From Azadirachta indica (lineage: Eukaryota; Streptophyta; Magnoliopsida; Sapindales; Meliaceae): a DNA stretch of 64,000 nt. A model generated the notes under the pieces. That model was not told the DNA's origin. It did not search any database and saw only the letters and a list, made by a program, of their open reading frames with translations. Location: positions 868,001 through 932,000 of the forward strand of contig CM040451.1 of assembly GCA_022749755.1 (NCBI GenBank). Direction: 5' to 3'. A program made the translations under genes and the position numbers. Shown here piece after piece: positions 1-11,965 of the stretch; the first letter of the stretch is position 1; every line of letters begins with the position of its first letter.

Positions 1-2768
1 CTCTGGGGGCCTGCTTTAATCCATAGAGAGCTTTGTGAAGCTTGCAGACATGATCTAGTTTTTCAACATCAACGAAGCCTTCAGGTTGTACCATATACAC
101 TGTTTCACTAAGATCACCATTTAAGAATGCATTACTGACATCTATTTGTCTCAATTTCTTGTCATCTATCACTGCCATGTTTAGAATAACTCTTATGGTT
201 GAAGCCTTGACCATTGGGCTGTATGTCTCATTGTAATCTAATCCTGGAGTTTGATGAAATCCTTTTGCAGCTAGTCTAGCTTTGTATCTTGACACTGACC
301 CATCAGCATTCTGTTTGACTTTAAACACCCATTTATTTCCAACAAGTCTCATGTCTGAGGCAAAAGGAACTAATGACCAGGTTCTATTATCCGCAAGTGC
401 TTTTATTTCTTCTTTCATAGCCTGTTTCCATTTTGAATCTGACAAAGCTTCTTTGATATCTTTTGGTGTTTCAATTGCAGTAGGTTGTGGAGCATGAACC
501 ATATAGATTCTTGGCTTAAAGATCCCTGCTTCGGCTATAGTGATCATGGGATGCGTGGGAAGAAGGTTTAAAGGTAGCTGTATGGTAGGTGATTCTGGTA
601 TGTCATTTTGTTCACTATTTTCAGTGTTTATTTGTGGTATGTTTGTGCTTGGGAGGTAGGTTCAGAATCTGGTTGGATGTTATTGGTGGTATGAGTTTGA
701 TGGGATCCTTCTGCTGATGCAGGGTCTTCAAAACGCGGTGCTTCACCAGCTGCACTTTGAACAGTGGTATTTATCCTAACAGGCATTGACACTGAGTAAA
801 ATTGGTTAAGCAGGTCTTTGGTTCAACAGTGGTATTCCATTTTGGTGGTGTGTGTAAGGACATGCATATCTGATTGTTATTCCTTCTTCCCTAAAGAATG
901 GTTCAAAAACTCTAAACTCTCTACCCATATCACACTAAAACTGTTTGATTTCTTATCTAGAGTTTTTTCTATTTGTTTTTTGAATTGTTTGAAGGTGTTT
1001 AGAGCTTCTGATTTTCTGGTTAAAGGATATATCCAAGTAAAGCTTTTCTTATCATCTACAAAGGCAATATAATATCTGTGATCCTGATTTGAGGGTATTG
1101 GTGCTGGACCCCAAAGGTCAGAATAGATAATCTGTAAAGGTTCTGTTGATTTTACTTAAGTGTTTTTGAAGGTAAGTTGGTGTAATTTTCCAAGTTGACA
1201 CGCATTGCAAAAGGATAGAGTTGATTTTTCATTGATTTTTGGAAGATCACAACCTAACAAACTGTTTTTGAGAGCTAGAAGATGCACATGACCTAACCTT
1301 TTGTGCCTACCATTCCAGTCATGACCATTAAAAGATGACCATTAAAAGAACTTTCATCAACTGACTTTGAACTAACGATACTTAAGGACAACATTGACTT
1401 GGGTTTATTTACAGACTCTATAAGCATGCAACCTAACTTGTTTGACTTAGCAAGGGATGTTGAAGCTGGGTTTATGCACTGATTCAAAGATCCACATAGC
1501 AGCTAATAAAGTCCTCCTCTAGGTACTCCCTGCGGTAGAATTTTTCCCTGTTTTTTGTCCTTAACCACACATAAATCTTTGTCAAACACAATGGCTATAT
1601 CATTATCCTGAATCAATTTAGAAACACTGACCAGGTTCTTTGTAATTTGTGGTACAAGTATAATGTGTTTTAATGACAAATGCTTGGTGGTTTGTGGGTG
1701 AAGTGTTGGTAAGGTGGAATGGCCAATGTGAGAAATAGTGAGTTTGTTTCTATTACCTACTGCAAGTTGTTCATCACCAATATATTCTGCTCCAGTCTCC
1801 AAATTTGCTATGTTGTTTGTCACATGGTTTATAGCACCACTGTCTAGGTACCATGTTGGGGCTGTTATGCTTTCAGGTGTGACAAAGTAGGCTCTCTTCT
1901 GATTGAATTTCTTGTTGAAACGTTGCCAACATCTTGCTGCTTCATGTCCCACCTTATAACAAATTTGGCATGTGGGTTTGTGTTCTTCTTCTCCAAGTGT
2001 TTTGCCTTTTCCTTTGCCTTGAAAACTCCCAGCAATCTGATTCTGATTGTTCTTCTGCCCAAGCGTATTCCAGTTTCTTTTTTTATTGTTGTAACTAACT
2101 TGAGTAAAGTTGGCTGAAAAACCTTGTGACAGATTAATGTTTCCTATTGAGATATTCTTCTCAATCCTTCTTTCTTGATTAAAAAGCATTGAGTAGACAT
2201 CCTGGAGAGGCAATTTTTCAGGTCTTGAGGTGATGTTCACAACTACTTAATCATATTCAGAGCCTAATCCTTCCATGAGGAAGAGAATCAACTCTTCATC
2301 ACTGACATTTTTGCCAGCAGACCTTCTTTCTTCTACTAGTCCCTTCATTTTGAGATACTCATTCATGTTCAATGCCTCTTTCTTTGTTCTTTGGATTTGA
2401 GCTCTAAGTCGCATAACCCTTGCTGTTGTTTGTACTATGTACAGCTTTTCCAGGGCAGTCCAAACTTCATGGGATGTCTTGCACTCCATGACTGAGTTCA
2501 AGGCTTCTTCTGTCATTGATGACAGTAGCCATCCCATCAGAGATTGATCCTGTCTCTCCCAGACTCGATACTCTGGGTTTGGTGTTGTCACCACGTTTTG
2601 TTCATCATCAAGGCTGATGTTCATCTTCCTTGGAGCTATATTGGTTCCATTGATGAAGCTTTCAAGATTGTTTGCCCTGATGCTTGGCAGAACCTGAGTT
2701 CTCCAAAGAAGATAGGTGGAGTTAGTGAGCTTAATAGGAGCCGTGAAAACAAAGGGTGAGTTTGGCAA
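1..2768 (-). pseudogene. copia gag-pol polyprotein, broken
   Basis: Gag starts at 2768. It has the N-terminal domain with the LLWRTQVLPSI region typical of plant copia gag (residues about 18-30). Codon 174 is TAA (2247-2249), after which the same frame continues with a CCHC knuckle (CQICYKVGHEAARC) and the protease motif WYLDSGAINH. A further in-frame stop follows the protease core at about 1503. The integrase zinc-binding region with HVHLLAL and CNACQLGK is readable at about 1180-1310 and the integrase core at about 800-1150. The reverse transcriptase start (NKWVFKVK, then YKARLAAKGF) is readable at about 1-340. The duplicated ACCATTAAAAG near 1323-1345 shifts the frame. This is a dead copy. 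Confidence 0.9.
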
Positions 2769-2830
2769 TGTTGTGGGGCTGATGTTTAGGGAAACATTAC
2801 TGTTACTGCTACTAGAGATGCCATTTTTGT

Positions 2831-2843
2831 GGCTTTGATACCA
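2831..2843 (-). other. Primer-binding site, initiator Met tRNA type
   Basis: Minus-strand TGGTATCAAAGCC follows the LTR after three bases. It matches the TGGTATCAGAGC site typical of plant copia elements except for one base. Confidence 0.8.
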
Positions 2844-2846
2844 AGT

Positions 2847-3240
2847 TGAGTATTAGCAAAATTGCTAGCTTGGCGTTTCGGGTGGAGAAAAAATATGGTG
2901 CCTGGGTTTTTGTACATTCAGCTCAACCAACTAACTATACATTTTACAATTTATATGTATAATACAGGACCTCTAAGACAGGTTACTTACAGCCTGTAAG
3001 GATAAAATAGTTTTACAATTTTACTGTACAATCTTCAGAGAAAAAACGGCTGCAATGTTGCACCTTTCTTAATCACAAATTGATTCCCGTGTGAGCTGTT
3101 CGGTGTACCTGCTGCCACCTCTTTCTTTGTCCTTTACTGCAAGCTATATGTTTCCAGAGAAAGAATTGTGAGCTGGACCTTTGCCTGGGCTTGTGTCTAG
3201 GTTGGATTGGATTTGAGTTAGAAGCCGACTGCTTCCAACA
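2847..3240 (-). repeat. 5' LTR of the copia element
   Basis: On the minus strand it starts TGTTGGAAGC at 3240 and ends TACTCA at 2847, the canonical TG...CA ends. The outer edge is fixed by comparison with the intact carboxylesterase at 33757, where homology resumes exactly at GAACGAAATC. The inner edge is fixed by the primer-binding site three bases further on. Length is 394 bp. Confidence 0.85.
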
Positions 3241-3376
3241 GAACGAAATCATTGCCCATGAGCCTTTTTACGTGGCCATCTATGCACAGAATGAAGAAAG
3301 GACGAAATTCACGAGCTATGTTTGGATCTGCAGAAGCTATGGATAAGAAGAAGGAGAGCATGAACAACGGCCCCAT
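3241..3376 (-). pseudogene. Carboxylesterase 5' fragment cut by the copia insertion
   Basis: The minus strand from ATG at 3376 encodes about 45 codons almost identical to the N-terminus of the intact carboxylesterase at 32903-33895, including the hydrophobic leader (one Phe fewer) and the AREFRPFFIL segment. There are substitutions such as Ala2 to Gly. The frame is open until the retrotransposon LTR begins at 3240. The rest of the gene would lie beyond the 3' LTR, outside the window. A TATA-like TTTATAAAAG lies upstream near 3448-3460. The insertion almost certainly abolishes the full-length product. Confidence 0.9.
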
Positions 3377-3602
3377 TTAATTTGCTTTGTTCTATAGAAG
3401 AATGTGGGATTGATTTTATATTGAATTGCGAGTAAAATGTTCGTATGTATTTATAAAAGATTATAAGAGGTAGACATTTATAAAGTATCCTTCAACAATC
3501 TAACTGAAACAGAGGAGATCGTCCAAATATGCATGAATGAAAGACGTATATAGATGAAGGCAAAAGTTAATGCAAGCGCGTCCACCCTTCAACGGATTTA
3601 AT

Positions 3603-3877
3603 CAAAGATACCTAATTTTTACCCCACAATTCAAAAATATCCACACAATAAAATGTTATTTAAAAATTTCCAGTTTTAAAATTTTCAAACAAAAATAACC
3701 TTAACACCCAAAATTATCAAACTTCACCTTCTAGTTATTATGGCAACTCGAAAATGTTTTATAATTTTGGGTATGGGGGTATTTTTGTTTGAAATAAACA
3801 AAAATGGACATTATTTTATATTAGTTTTTTGTCAGGAGGTATTTTTCATTTTTTGGGACAAAAATGGGTATTTTTGG
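3603..3877. mobile_element. MITE-like inverted-repeat element (shared by both duplication copies)
   Basis: Arms of roughly 100 bp are inverted repeats: the left arm has GATACCTAATTTTTACCCC and the right arm GGGACAAAAATGGGTATTT. The equivalent sits at about 34131-34411 in copy B, so insertion predates the duplication. No target duplication was assigned. Confidence 0.6.
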
Positions 3878-6304
3878 TTATTTCCCATCCTTTAAATTCA
3901 TGAGTTCAATTTTGCAGGACTGTATGTAGAAAGTAATAAATGACAACAAAAACTTACACTTATCCTCCATTATAGGCTAGTTTCAGCAACTAGCTCTACA
4001 ACAAGCAGTTGGATTTTAACGTCAAGAAAGAAGAATCCAATTTGATATCAAACAGTTTTATTTCAAAAATAAATAATTAACAAAAAATCATTATTATTTA
4101 ATATATATACACTTTTTTTATGATACTAGAGATATTGGAAGTGCATTCTTACAAAACTAAACCGGGTTTAGTCTATCATACAACTCAATTTGCACCAAAT
4201 GTTTGAACTTATAAAGAATATGTTGATTTAGGCGGCCATCAACATTGCATTGCAATCAAGTAGAATTCATCAGTAAAAAAAAATTGTTTTATTTTTTACA
4301 CCGAATAAAAAAAAAATAAGGTGAATAAAAAATTAAAAAATAAAATCTATAAAAAAATATTTCTTCTTTTTTTAATATTATATATTATATGTATAATTTA
4401 TTAATAGTATATTAAAAATTTATTAAAATTTCAGATAAATACTATTATAATATATGTCTAAAATTTAGTTGTATAAATGATTAAAATAAATGCATGACAT
4501 TTGGCGCTACAAAATTGGAAGCAAAGTCAAAGAAAATATTAGTTTTGTTCCAATACACCCCTAACAATGAACCTAAAAATGAATGAGTTAACCTTATACA
4601 CTCCAAGCAATTTCATCATGGGTTAATAATATTTTCATCCCTACACACTTCCATAAAATAACATATCAGAATATAATTTTTTTTACTTAACATTTCAGTC
4701 CTTAATACAATATTGTAATTGTAATTATTACATTATCTCATACATCAATTAATATCTCAGTGATTATTCAAAAATAATTAAAATTAACATATAAGATGAT
4801 AATACTATAGCAAACTTGTCATAATCACATCATCTCATATATTAAGTTTACTATTATTTATTTAGTTTTTAATGGGATTTTATAATTTTGTTGATGTCGA
4901 GGTGTTTTATTTAGCTTTATTATAAATTTACCTACATATTATCTAAATTAAATAGAAATTACTCTATTTTTCACTCTTTACAATAAAAAATATTCATGTG
5001 GTGTTATTTTTCTATTTTTTCCCTTTTCTAATAAAAAATTAAATGCGTTTGGTAATTAATAATATCTTCCATAATCAAACTATGAATTTATTCACACATG
5101 ATAAAACTTGTTTTTAAAAATTATGTTCGCACTATTTTTTATTTTAAAAAATTTATAACAATATAGTTTTTAAAACATTATTTTTGTAATTTTTATAAAT
5201 TTCATGTTAAAAATGTTACTAGTGTCATGTATTTTCAAACCATTTCCAAATGCATTTATCCTAAATATCATGTAATTTGTGATATTTTTGATCTCATTAA
5301 ATATAATTTGTGAAATTTTTTTTCATATATAAAAATTTGTCTACAAATTTACATTTATAATCTCATTTTTGGTATTCATTCTTTTTTTTCATATAAAATA
5401 TTATTGTCCTTTTAATTTTTAATTTTTATAAAACTACATAAAAAATTATTTTAAAATATTAAAGGAAACTAATATAAGAATATTTCATTAAATCAAGTTT
5501 AAAAACTATACAATATGCTGAATTAGTAAAATTCTTTTACTTTCTAAATTATTATAATTTGTTCAATTTCTTGTCATCCTACACTTATCAAGTTATTATT
5601 ATTAATTTCTTATCATCCTACACTTATCAAGTTGTTATTTTTATATGAACAAATATCAACTCCTATTATCACTTAAGTTTTCAAAATATATGATTAAAAA
5701 TAAAAAATATAATATTTGGGTTTTATTAAATTTAGAAATTATAATATTAGAAAAAAAGTTTATCTAAATTTAATATTTCATTCGGCTCTGATATCAAATA
5801 TAATAACGCATGTCTATTTAATTACAGAGATATAAGATTTATAATTTTATCCGATCTCACTCTCGGCAAAGATGTGCGATATAATAATTGTTAAGTTTTT
5901 TGGTTATGTGATTGTTTCTGCATCAAGTGCGTCTGCAAATTACATTGGATTGAAAAAAAGATAAACTTCAATTACTTTCTGTCACGTTAAACCAAATGTA
6001 AACAAACAAAGAGTGAGGACTAAATTGTTAAAATTAGATAAATCATATTTTATTTGTTACTTCTCCAAAGCTAACTATTAAAAACTCATTTCATTATTCA
6101 TGCCCTACCAACCACGTCCCGTTTCTTCCATAACTTCCTTACACATTAAAAATTACAAAAACAAAATTAACGATAAAAGCAAAAGTTCCATGCAATTACT
6201 AATTTTAAAGATCTATATTAATATAAATACTATAAATAATAATAAATAAAAATTATTTAGATATAAAATTGACTTTTACGTTGTAAGTGTTGGTAGTTGA
6301 TTTA
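3878..6304. other. AT-rich spacer of copy A, no gene seen
   Basis: Non-coding AT-rich sequence with many stops in all frames. Collinear with about 34412-37714 in copy B apart from a solo-LTR-like insertion there (36754-37476) and a smaller length difference near 34900-35060. No promoter or RNA gene recognised. Confidence 0.6.
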
Positions 6305-6528
6305 AGAAAGAATGTGCGATTTTTCCTGTTATTTGATCTAATATTCTGATACTCTCTTGTTATTTTCATAATATCTCACATCCTTCTTTTGTTAGTTAAT
6401 ATAGTTAAGTGTAATAACACGTGAATATTTAAAATTTAACCTATTAACTTAAATAATTTTAATATTTTCAAAAATACCCATAAAAATTTTAATTTATTAA
6501 AAAAATAATAATTATACTCTTATATAAT

Positions 6529-7325
6529 GGGATATTGTACTTTATCCCCCTAATATATCCCCTTAAATTTTTTAGAAAGGTAAGGTATTTCCTGAATTTT
6601 GAGAAAGTCAAGATACCCAATAGTATTACTATTTACATTTTAATTTGACCATTTTACCCCTCCACTATTAAAAGTATCAAAAATAATTATATTATCTTAA
6701 TTTTTTTATTTTGTAATAACTAATATAATCTTACTCTGATATTTAAATTTAAAAGTTATAATAATATTTTGACTCTTAATTATTTGTTTCCTATCAAATC
6801 TACATCAAATTTATATAATATTTAGTTATATATTTTCTAAGACATATTATATTGCTAAAATAGTTTATTTTTAAAATCATGTATGATTAATATTGTCAAA
6901 ATTATGTATAATTGTGTAAACATTTAAAAAATTTTGACAACAAATTTTATGTTATAAAAAAAATTCTACAATTAACTATATATAATTTTTTAAATAAGTA
7001 TTTTAATAATATGTATATTTTAGAAATTATATATAATTAGATATTATAAATATTTGATTATAAATTTTTGAAGGAAAGAAATAATTAAGAGTTAGAATAT
7101 TATTATACCTTTTTAAATTTAAATGTTACAATAAGATTATATTGATTATTATAAAGTAAAAAATAAAGATCATATAATTATTTTATATATTTTTAATAAA
7201 TGAAAGGATAAAATAGTCAAATTAAAATATGAATAGTAATATTAAGGCAGTATCTTATCTTTTTTAAAATTTAGGGGGTATATTAACTTTCTCCCAAAAC
7301 TTAGAGAGGTAAAGTACAATATCCC
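6529..7325. mobile_element. Foldback MULE-like element nested in the outer element
   Basis: Begins GGGATATTGTAC and ends GTACAATATCCC, perfect inverted termini, with arms several hundred bases long. It is flanked by 9-bp duplications TTATATAAT (6520-6528) and TTATATAGT (7326-7334), one mismatch. Copy B at about 37915-37935 shows the empty site, CTTATATAATAGTAATTAG, with a single copy of the target. No coding capacity. Confidence 0.85.
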
Positions 7326-8053
7326 TTATATAGTAGTAATTAGTTAAAAAAAAATTATTTTTAACTCCTAATTAAAAATAAATATTAAAATAATGATATA
7401 TTTTATTTTATAACACATTAATAACTAAATATGTATTAATATACTATAATTAAAATATAAATTTATTTATTTTACAATATATTAACAATTAGATATTAAT
7501 TAGGTATTAGAAAATAAATAAAATAAATCATAAATAAATACTAATCTATAAATTAAATATATTATAATACAATACTTATAATTATATATAATCATAATTA
7601 TTGTACTATAATATAATTATAAAATTTTATAATATATTAGTAATTCAATATTACATATGTATTAGAAACTAAATAAAATAAATCATACCTTAATATTTTA
7701 TTTACTTTTTTAGCTAACTCCTATTAATTTTTTTAGCTAATTATTATTAAATAAAGATATAAGTGTTATTTTTAATAAATTGGGTCTTTATGGACATTTT
7801 CAACTCCTAATTAAAAATAAATATTAAAATAACAATAAATTTTATTCTATACCACATTGATAACTAAATATTTATTAATATATTTAATTAGAATGTAAGT
7901 TTATTTATTTTATAATATATTAACAATTTAATATTAACCAAGTTAATAGGTCAAATTCCACATATCATTAATTCTTTTTCAGAATTTGAAATAATAATGA
8001 GTTTTATAACTAAAAATTAATATTTTAAACTAAACAATAATGATATTTTTTAA

Positions 8054-10240
8054 GGAAAATTAATATTTTCCCCTTTAATGTTTGACCTAAGAGATAAATA
8101 CTTCCCTAATATTTGAAAAAAGATAGATACTCCTTGATGTTTGGATAAATAGGTAGATACCTCTCTGAATTTTTATTTTCGTTAGTCAACTCGTTAATTT
8201 ATTATCATTTGTATCCCTTATCTTTCATATAATAATACTTTATCATTTATTATTATTTTATTTCAATATAACACTTTACTCACTATTTTAATATTTTTCA
8301 CAATATAATTTTTTTAAATATAACAATTTAGTCCATATTTAATATTTTTTTTCATAATATACTCAAAACTAAATACATTTTTAATTTTTTATTTTAATAA
8401 AAAATTTAAAAAATAAAAATATTATTAAAAAAATTAAACAATGAGTTAGATTAAACTCATATTAAAATATTTTAAACTCATGTTAAAATATTTATATCCT
8501 TTTTTTCTTTTTTCTACAATAAATTTGATATTTAATTGTTAAAAGAATTTTGAAATATATTTTAACATTTTATTCTTATATTAATATTTTTATTTAAAAG
8601 ATTATATTAAATTTATTATATTTTCTTGAGAAAAATTATGAAAATATAAATAAAAAAGTAAAAAAAATTTAATATCGTTTGTTAATAAAATTAGTAATTA
8701 AATATATTTTATATTCTTATTAACCAATATAATTTAATTTTAATTAAAAAAATAGAAAAAGAAGAAATTTTTTTGATTATTTTTATTTGTAATATATATA
8801 TAACATCTATTTATTAAATTTATTTAAAAATACTTGAGTGTATTTTATATATTTTTAAAAAATATAATAAATTTAACATAATTTCAATTCTTATAATAAT
8901 ATTTTTATTTAATTATTAAAAAATTTTAAAACATTTTTTAACGTTTACTCTTTTAATAATATTTTTATTTAAAAGATTATATTAAATTTATTATATTTTC
9001 TTAAGAAAAATTATGAAAATATAAAAAATAAAAAAAATTTAGCATCATTTGTTAATAGAATTAATAATTAGATATATTTTATATCTTTATTAACCAATAT
9101 AATTTAATTTTAATTTCAAAAATAGAAAAAGAATAAATTTTTTGATTATTTTTATTTGTAATATATATATAACATGTATTTAGTGTTTATTTTTTATATA
9201 TTTTTAAAAAAAATATAATAAATTTAGCATAATTTTTTAAATAAATATATTACATGTAAAAATAAAATGTTAAAAATATTTCAATTAAATTTTTTAATAA
9301 TTAAATATTTATTATTATAAAAGTGAAAGAAAAAGATTAGAAATATTTTAGCATATGTGTATGACTTATCTTATTATTTAAATTTTTTTAATAATTTATT
9401 TTTTTTTTAAAATTTTTTATTAAAATAAAAAAAATCAAAAATTTATTTATTCTTGAATATATTGTGAAAAAATATTAAAAATATATGAAAATATAAATAA
9501 AAAAAAATATAAACAATAAATACATGTTACATATATATATATTACAAATAAAAATAATCAAAAATTTTCTTCTTTTTCTATTTTTTTAATTAAAAATAAA
9601 TTATATTGGTTAATAAGAATATAAAATATATTTAATTATTAATTTTATTAACAAATGACACTAAATTTTATTAAATTTTTTCTTTTTTTAACTTTTTTAT
9701 TTATATTTTCATAATTTTTCTCAAGAAAATATAATAAATTTAATATAATCTTTTAAACAAAAATATTAATATAAGAATAAAATGTTAAAATATATTTTTA
9801 AATTCCTTTAACAATTAAATATCAAATTTATTGCAGAAAAAAAAAAGAATATAAATGTTTTAAAATGAGTTTAAAATATTTTAATATGATTTTAATCTAA
9901 CTCATTTTATAAATTTTTTTAATAATATTTTATTTTTCAAATTTTCTATTGAAATATCAAATTAAAATGTATTTAGTTTTGATTATATTATGAAAAAAAA
10001 TATTAAATATGAACTAAATTGTTATATTTTAAAAAATTATATTGTGAAAAATATTAAAATAGAGAGTAAAGTGTTATATTGAAATAAAATGATAATAAAC
10101 TAACCGGTCAACTAACGAAAATGAAGTTTATGGGCTATTTACCTATTTATCCAAACGTAAGAGAGGCATCTATCTTTTCTCAAACATCATAGCGGATTTG
10201 CCTATTAGGCCAAATGTTGGGGGGAAAATGTCAATTTTTC
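8054..10240. mobile_element. Large near-palindromic foldback element nested in the outer element
   Basis: The two halves are inverted repeats over roughly 1 kb each. The left end reads GGAAAATTAATATTTTCCCC and the right end reverse-complements to GAAAAATTGACATTTTCCCC. Probable 9-bp duplications are ATTTTTTAA (8045-8053) and TTTTTTTAA (10241-10249). The left arm also carries an internal direct duplication (about 8580-8800 repeated at about 8950-9180). It is non-coding. Copy B has only one TTTTTTAATTACTAT at the matching place (about 38710). Confidence 0.75.
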
Positions 10241-11245
10241 TTTTTTTAATTACTATTGCATAAGGGTATAATTATTAATTTTTAACACATTATAAATTTT
10301 ATGGATATTTTTAAAATTATTAAGACTATTTAATTAATAGACAAAACTTTAAGAATTCACGTGTTGTTATTCTGTTAATTAACAAAAGAGAAATTTGAGG
10401 TATTATGGGAACAATAAGAGAATATCGGAGTATTAGTTCAAACAATAAGGGGAATTGGGCATTATCTGTTGATTTAATTAATAAAATTAAAATCTCTGAA
10501 GAAACTATAAAAGATTTAAGATTTTAATTTTTTTTTATACTTGGATTAAATATTAATTTGATTATATTTATGTAATAAAAATAAGGTGAAAAAAATAATT
10601 CGTTTTAAATAATTATTAGTCATCGTTACTAATAGCTTGATTCTCAAAGTGTCAAGAAATTGATAATTAAGAGTATTTTTTTTGTTTGCCATTATTTTGT
10701 AATATTAAAAACAATAATAAAATTTTGTGATAACATTTTTGTCTCTAAACTTTTACAAAATAATAAATTAGGACATAGTCAAAAATTTTTTAACAATTTG
10801 GTCGATACCAATTGTTTTTAGAAAATTCTTTTAACAATTTAGTCGATACCAATTGGTTTTTTAGCCTTATCTTACTGTGCCACTATATCAAAAACTAAAA
10901 TATTAAAATGGACAATATTATTTCTTAATTTATTATTTCATCAAAGTGCAAAGAAACTATTATTATCCCATTAAATTTTAATAAAAATAAACACTTAATT
11001 ATTATTCATGGAAATTTTTTTTAAATATATTTTATTATTTCAAAAATAATTTTAGTAAATTTAAACAAGAATTATCATCTTTGTAATTACTAATGATATT
11101 TTGGTGAACTGTTGATATCTTGCAACTCCATTTTTTTATTATTTCGGCAGTTACCATAACACCATTACAAAGTTGTTTGTATATTACAACACATCATTAT
11201 TTGATCATAGTGTTACAGCAAATTCTTAAGGAGAGAATTTACCAT

Positions 11246-11270
11246 TAGAGAGAGAGAGAGAGAGAGAGAG
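11246..11270. repeat. (AG)n microsatellite
   Basis: About 12 AG units. The copy B counterpart near 39700-39712 is much shorter and interrupted, so the tract changed length after the duplication. Confidence 0.9.
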
Positions 11271-11965
11271 TTTTCGCCTATCAAAAGGATGGGTATCCTT
11301 TACCTTTCCACTTTTTATTATTTGTAGGTGAAAGTAGAGGAAATGAGTTTCACTTACTAAGTCGACATGTTGATTAGACTATGAAGTACTAATTATTATG
11401 CCTTCATACTTATTAGGTGTGGTAATTTTTTACACAACTCATCAATCCAACACACATAATACAAAATAAACAGGCTACAGTTAACTTAAAATAAAATAAT
11501 TAATTAATGAGTTATAATGATATGACATAATTATTAATTGGATCGAGTTTAAATTTAAAAGTATTAACACGTAAACCTATTTATATAAAAATTAACTATT
11601 TGAATAATCAATTCAATATATCTCATTTATAAGTTAATATATTTATTTTATATTTTTTACATTTTAAAAGTATTTGATTATATTTTTACATTATAAAAAA
11701 ATATTTAATAATATTTAAAATAAAATTTATTAACATGTGAATAAGTAATATTATAAATATTTCAAAATACTTATTAAAATATAAGAAAAAGTACGTTATA
11801 GGGATGACAAAATTAGTAAATGAATAATTGGTTTAATAAATTAGTCAAGTTAAGATTTCAATACCTTGACACAATTAATAAACGAATTGGGTTCAGATTA
11901 GCTTAAAATATATTATATCTCTATTTGATCTGACAGAAATATAACACACTAACCCAAGTCGCCGC

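Larger units (their letters stand above)
1..3240 (-). mobile_element. Ty1/copia LTR retrotransposon, 5' part, decayed
   Basis: On the minus strand the order is 5' LTR (3240-2847), primer-binding site, gag with a zinc knuckle, protease, integrase and the start of reverse transcriptase, which runs off the window at base 1. Integrase before reverse transcriptase is the copia order. The 3' LTR must lie outside the window. Reading frames are broken by in-frame stops (2247-2249 and just after the protease, near 1503) and by a short direct duplication near 1320-1345 that shifts frame, so this copy is not autonomous. It is inserted in a carboxylesterase gene copy whose 5' end continues at 3241. The expected 5-bp target duplication would be GAACG at 3241-3245, but the other end is not visible. 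Class is certain; lineage within copia is not resolved. Confidence 0.93.
6305..10467. mobile_element. Mutator-like non-autonomous element with nested insertions (copy A)
   Basis: A perfect 9-bp target duplication GTTGATTTA flanks it (6296-6304 and 10468-10476). The ends are imperfect inverted repeats: left AGAAAGAATGTGCG, right reverse-complement AGATAATGCCCAAT, followed on both sides by a TTTGA(T/A)CTAAT-like block. A 9-bp duplication with long inverted repeats points to the Mutator (MULE) superfamily. No transposase is encoded. The 4.2-kb length is inflated by two other foldback elements inside it; the paralogous copy at 37715-38945 is only 1.2 kb. Confidence 0.8.
3241..11965 (+). repeat. 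Segmental duplication, copy A
   Basis: This block is collinear and in the same orientation as 33757-40389 (copy B). Matching landmarks are the carboxylesterase start, the MITE at about 3603, the GCATGACATTTGGC stretch at about 4493 (copy B about 35153), the element beginning at 6305 (copy B 37715), the GA microsatellite region near 11246 (copy B about 39698) and the TTTGATCTGACAGAA stretch near 11927 (copy B about 40353). Copy A is longer because of nested insertions. Apart from the gene fragment it contains no coding region. Identity is visibly high but interrupted by many indels. Confidence 0.88.
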
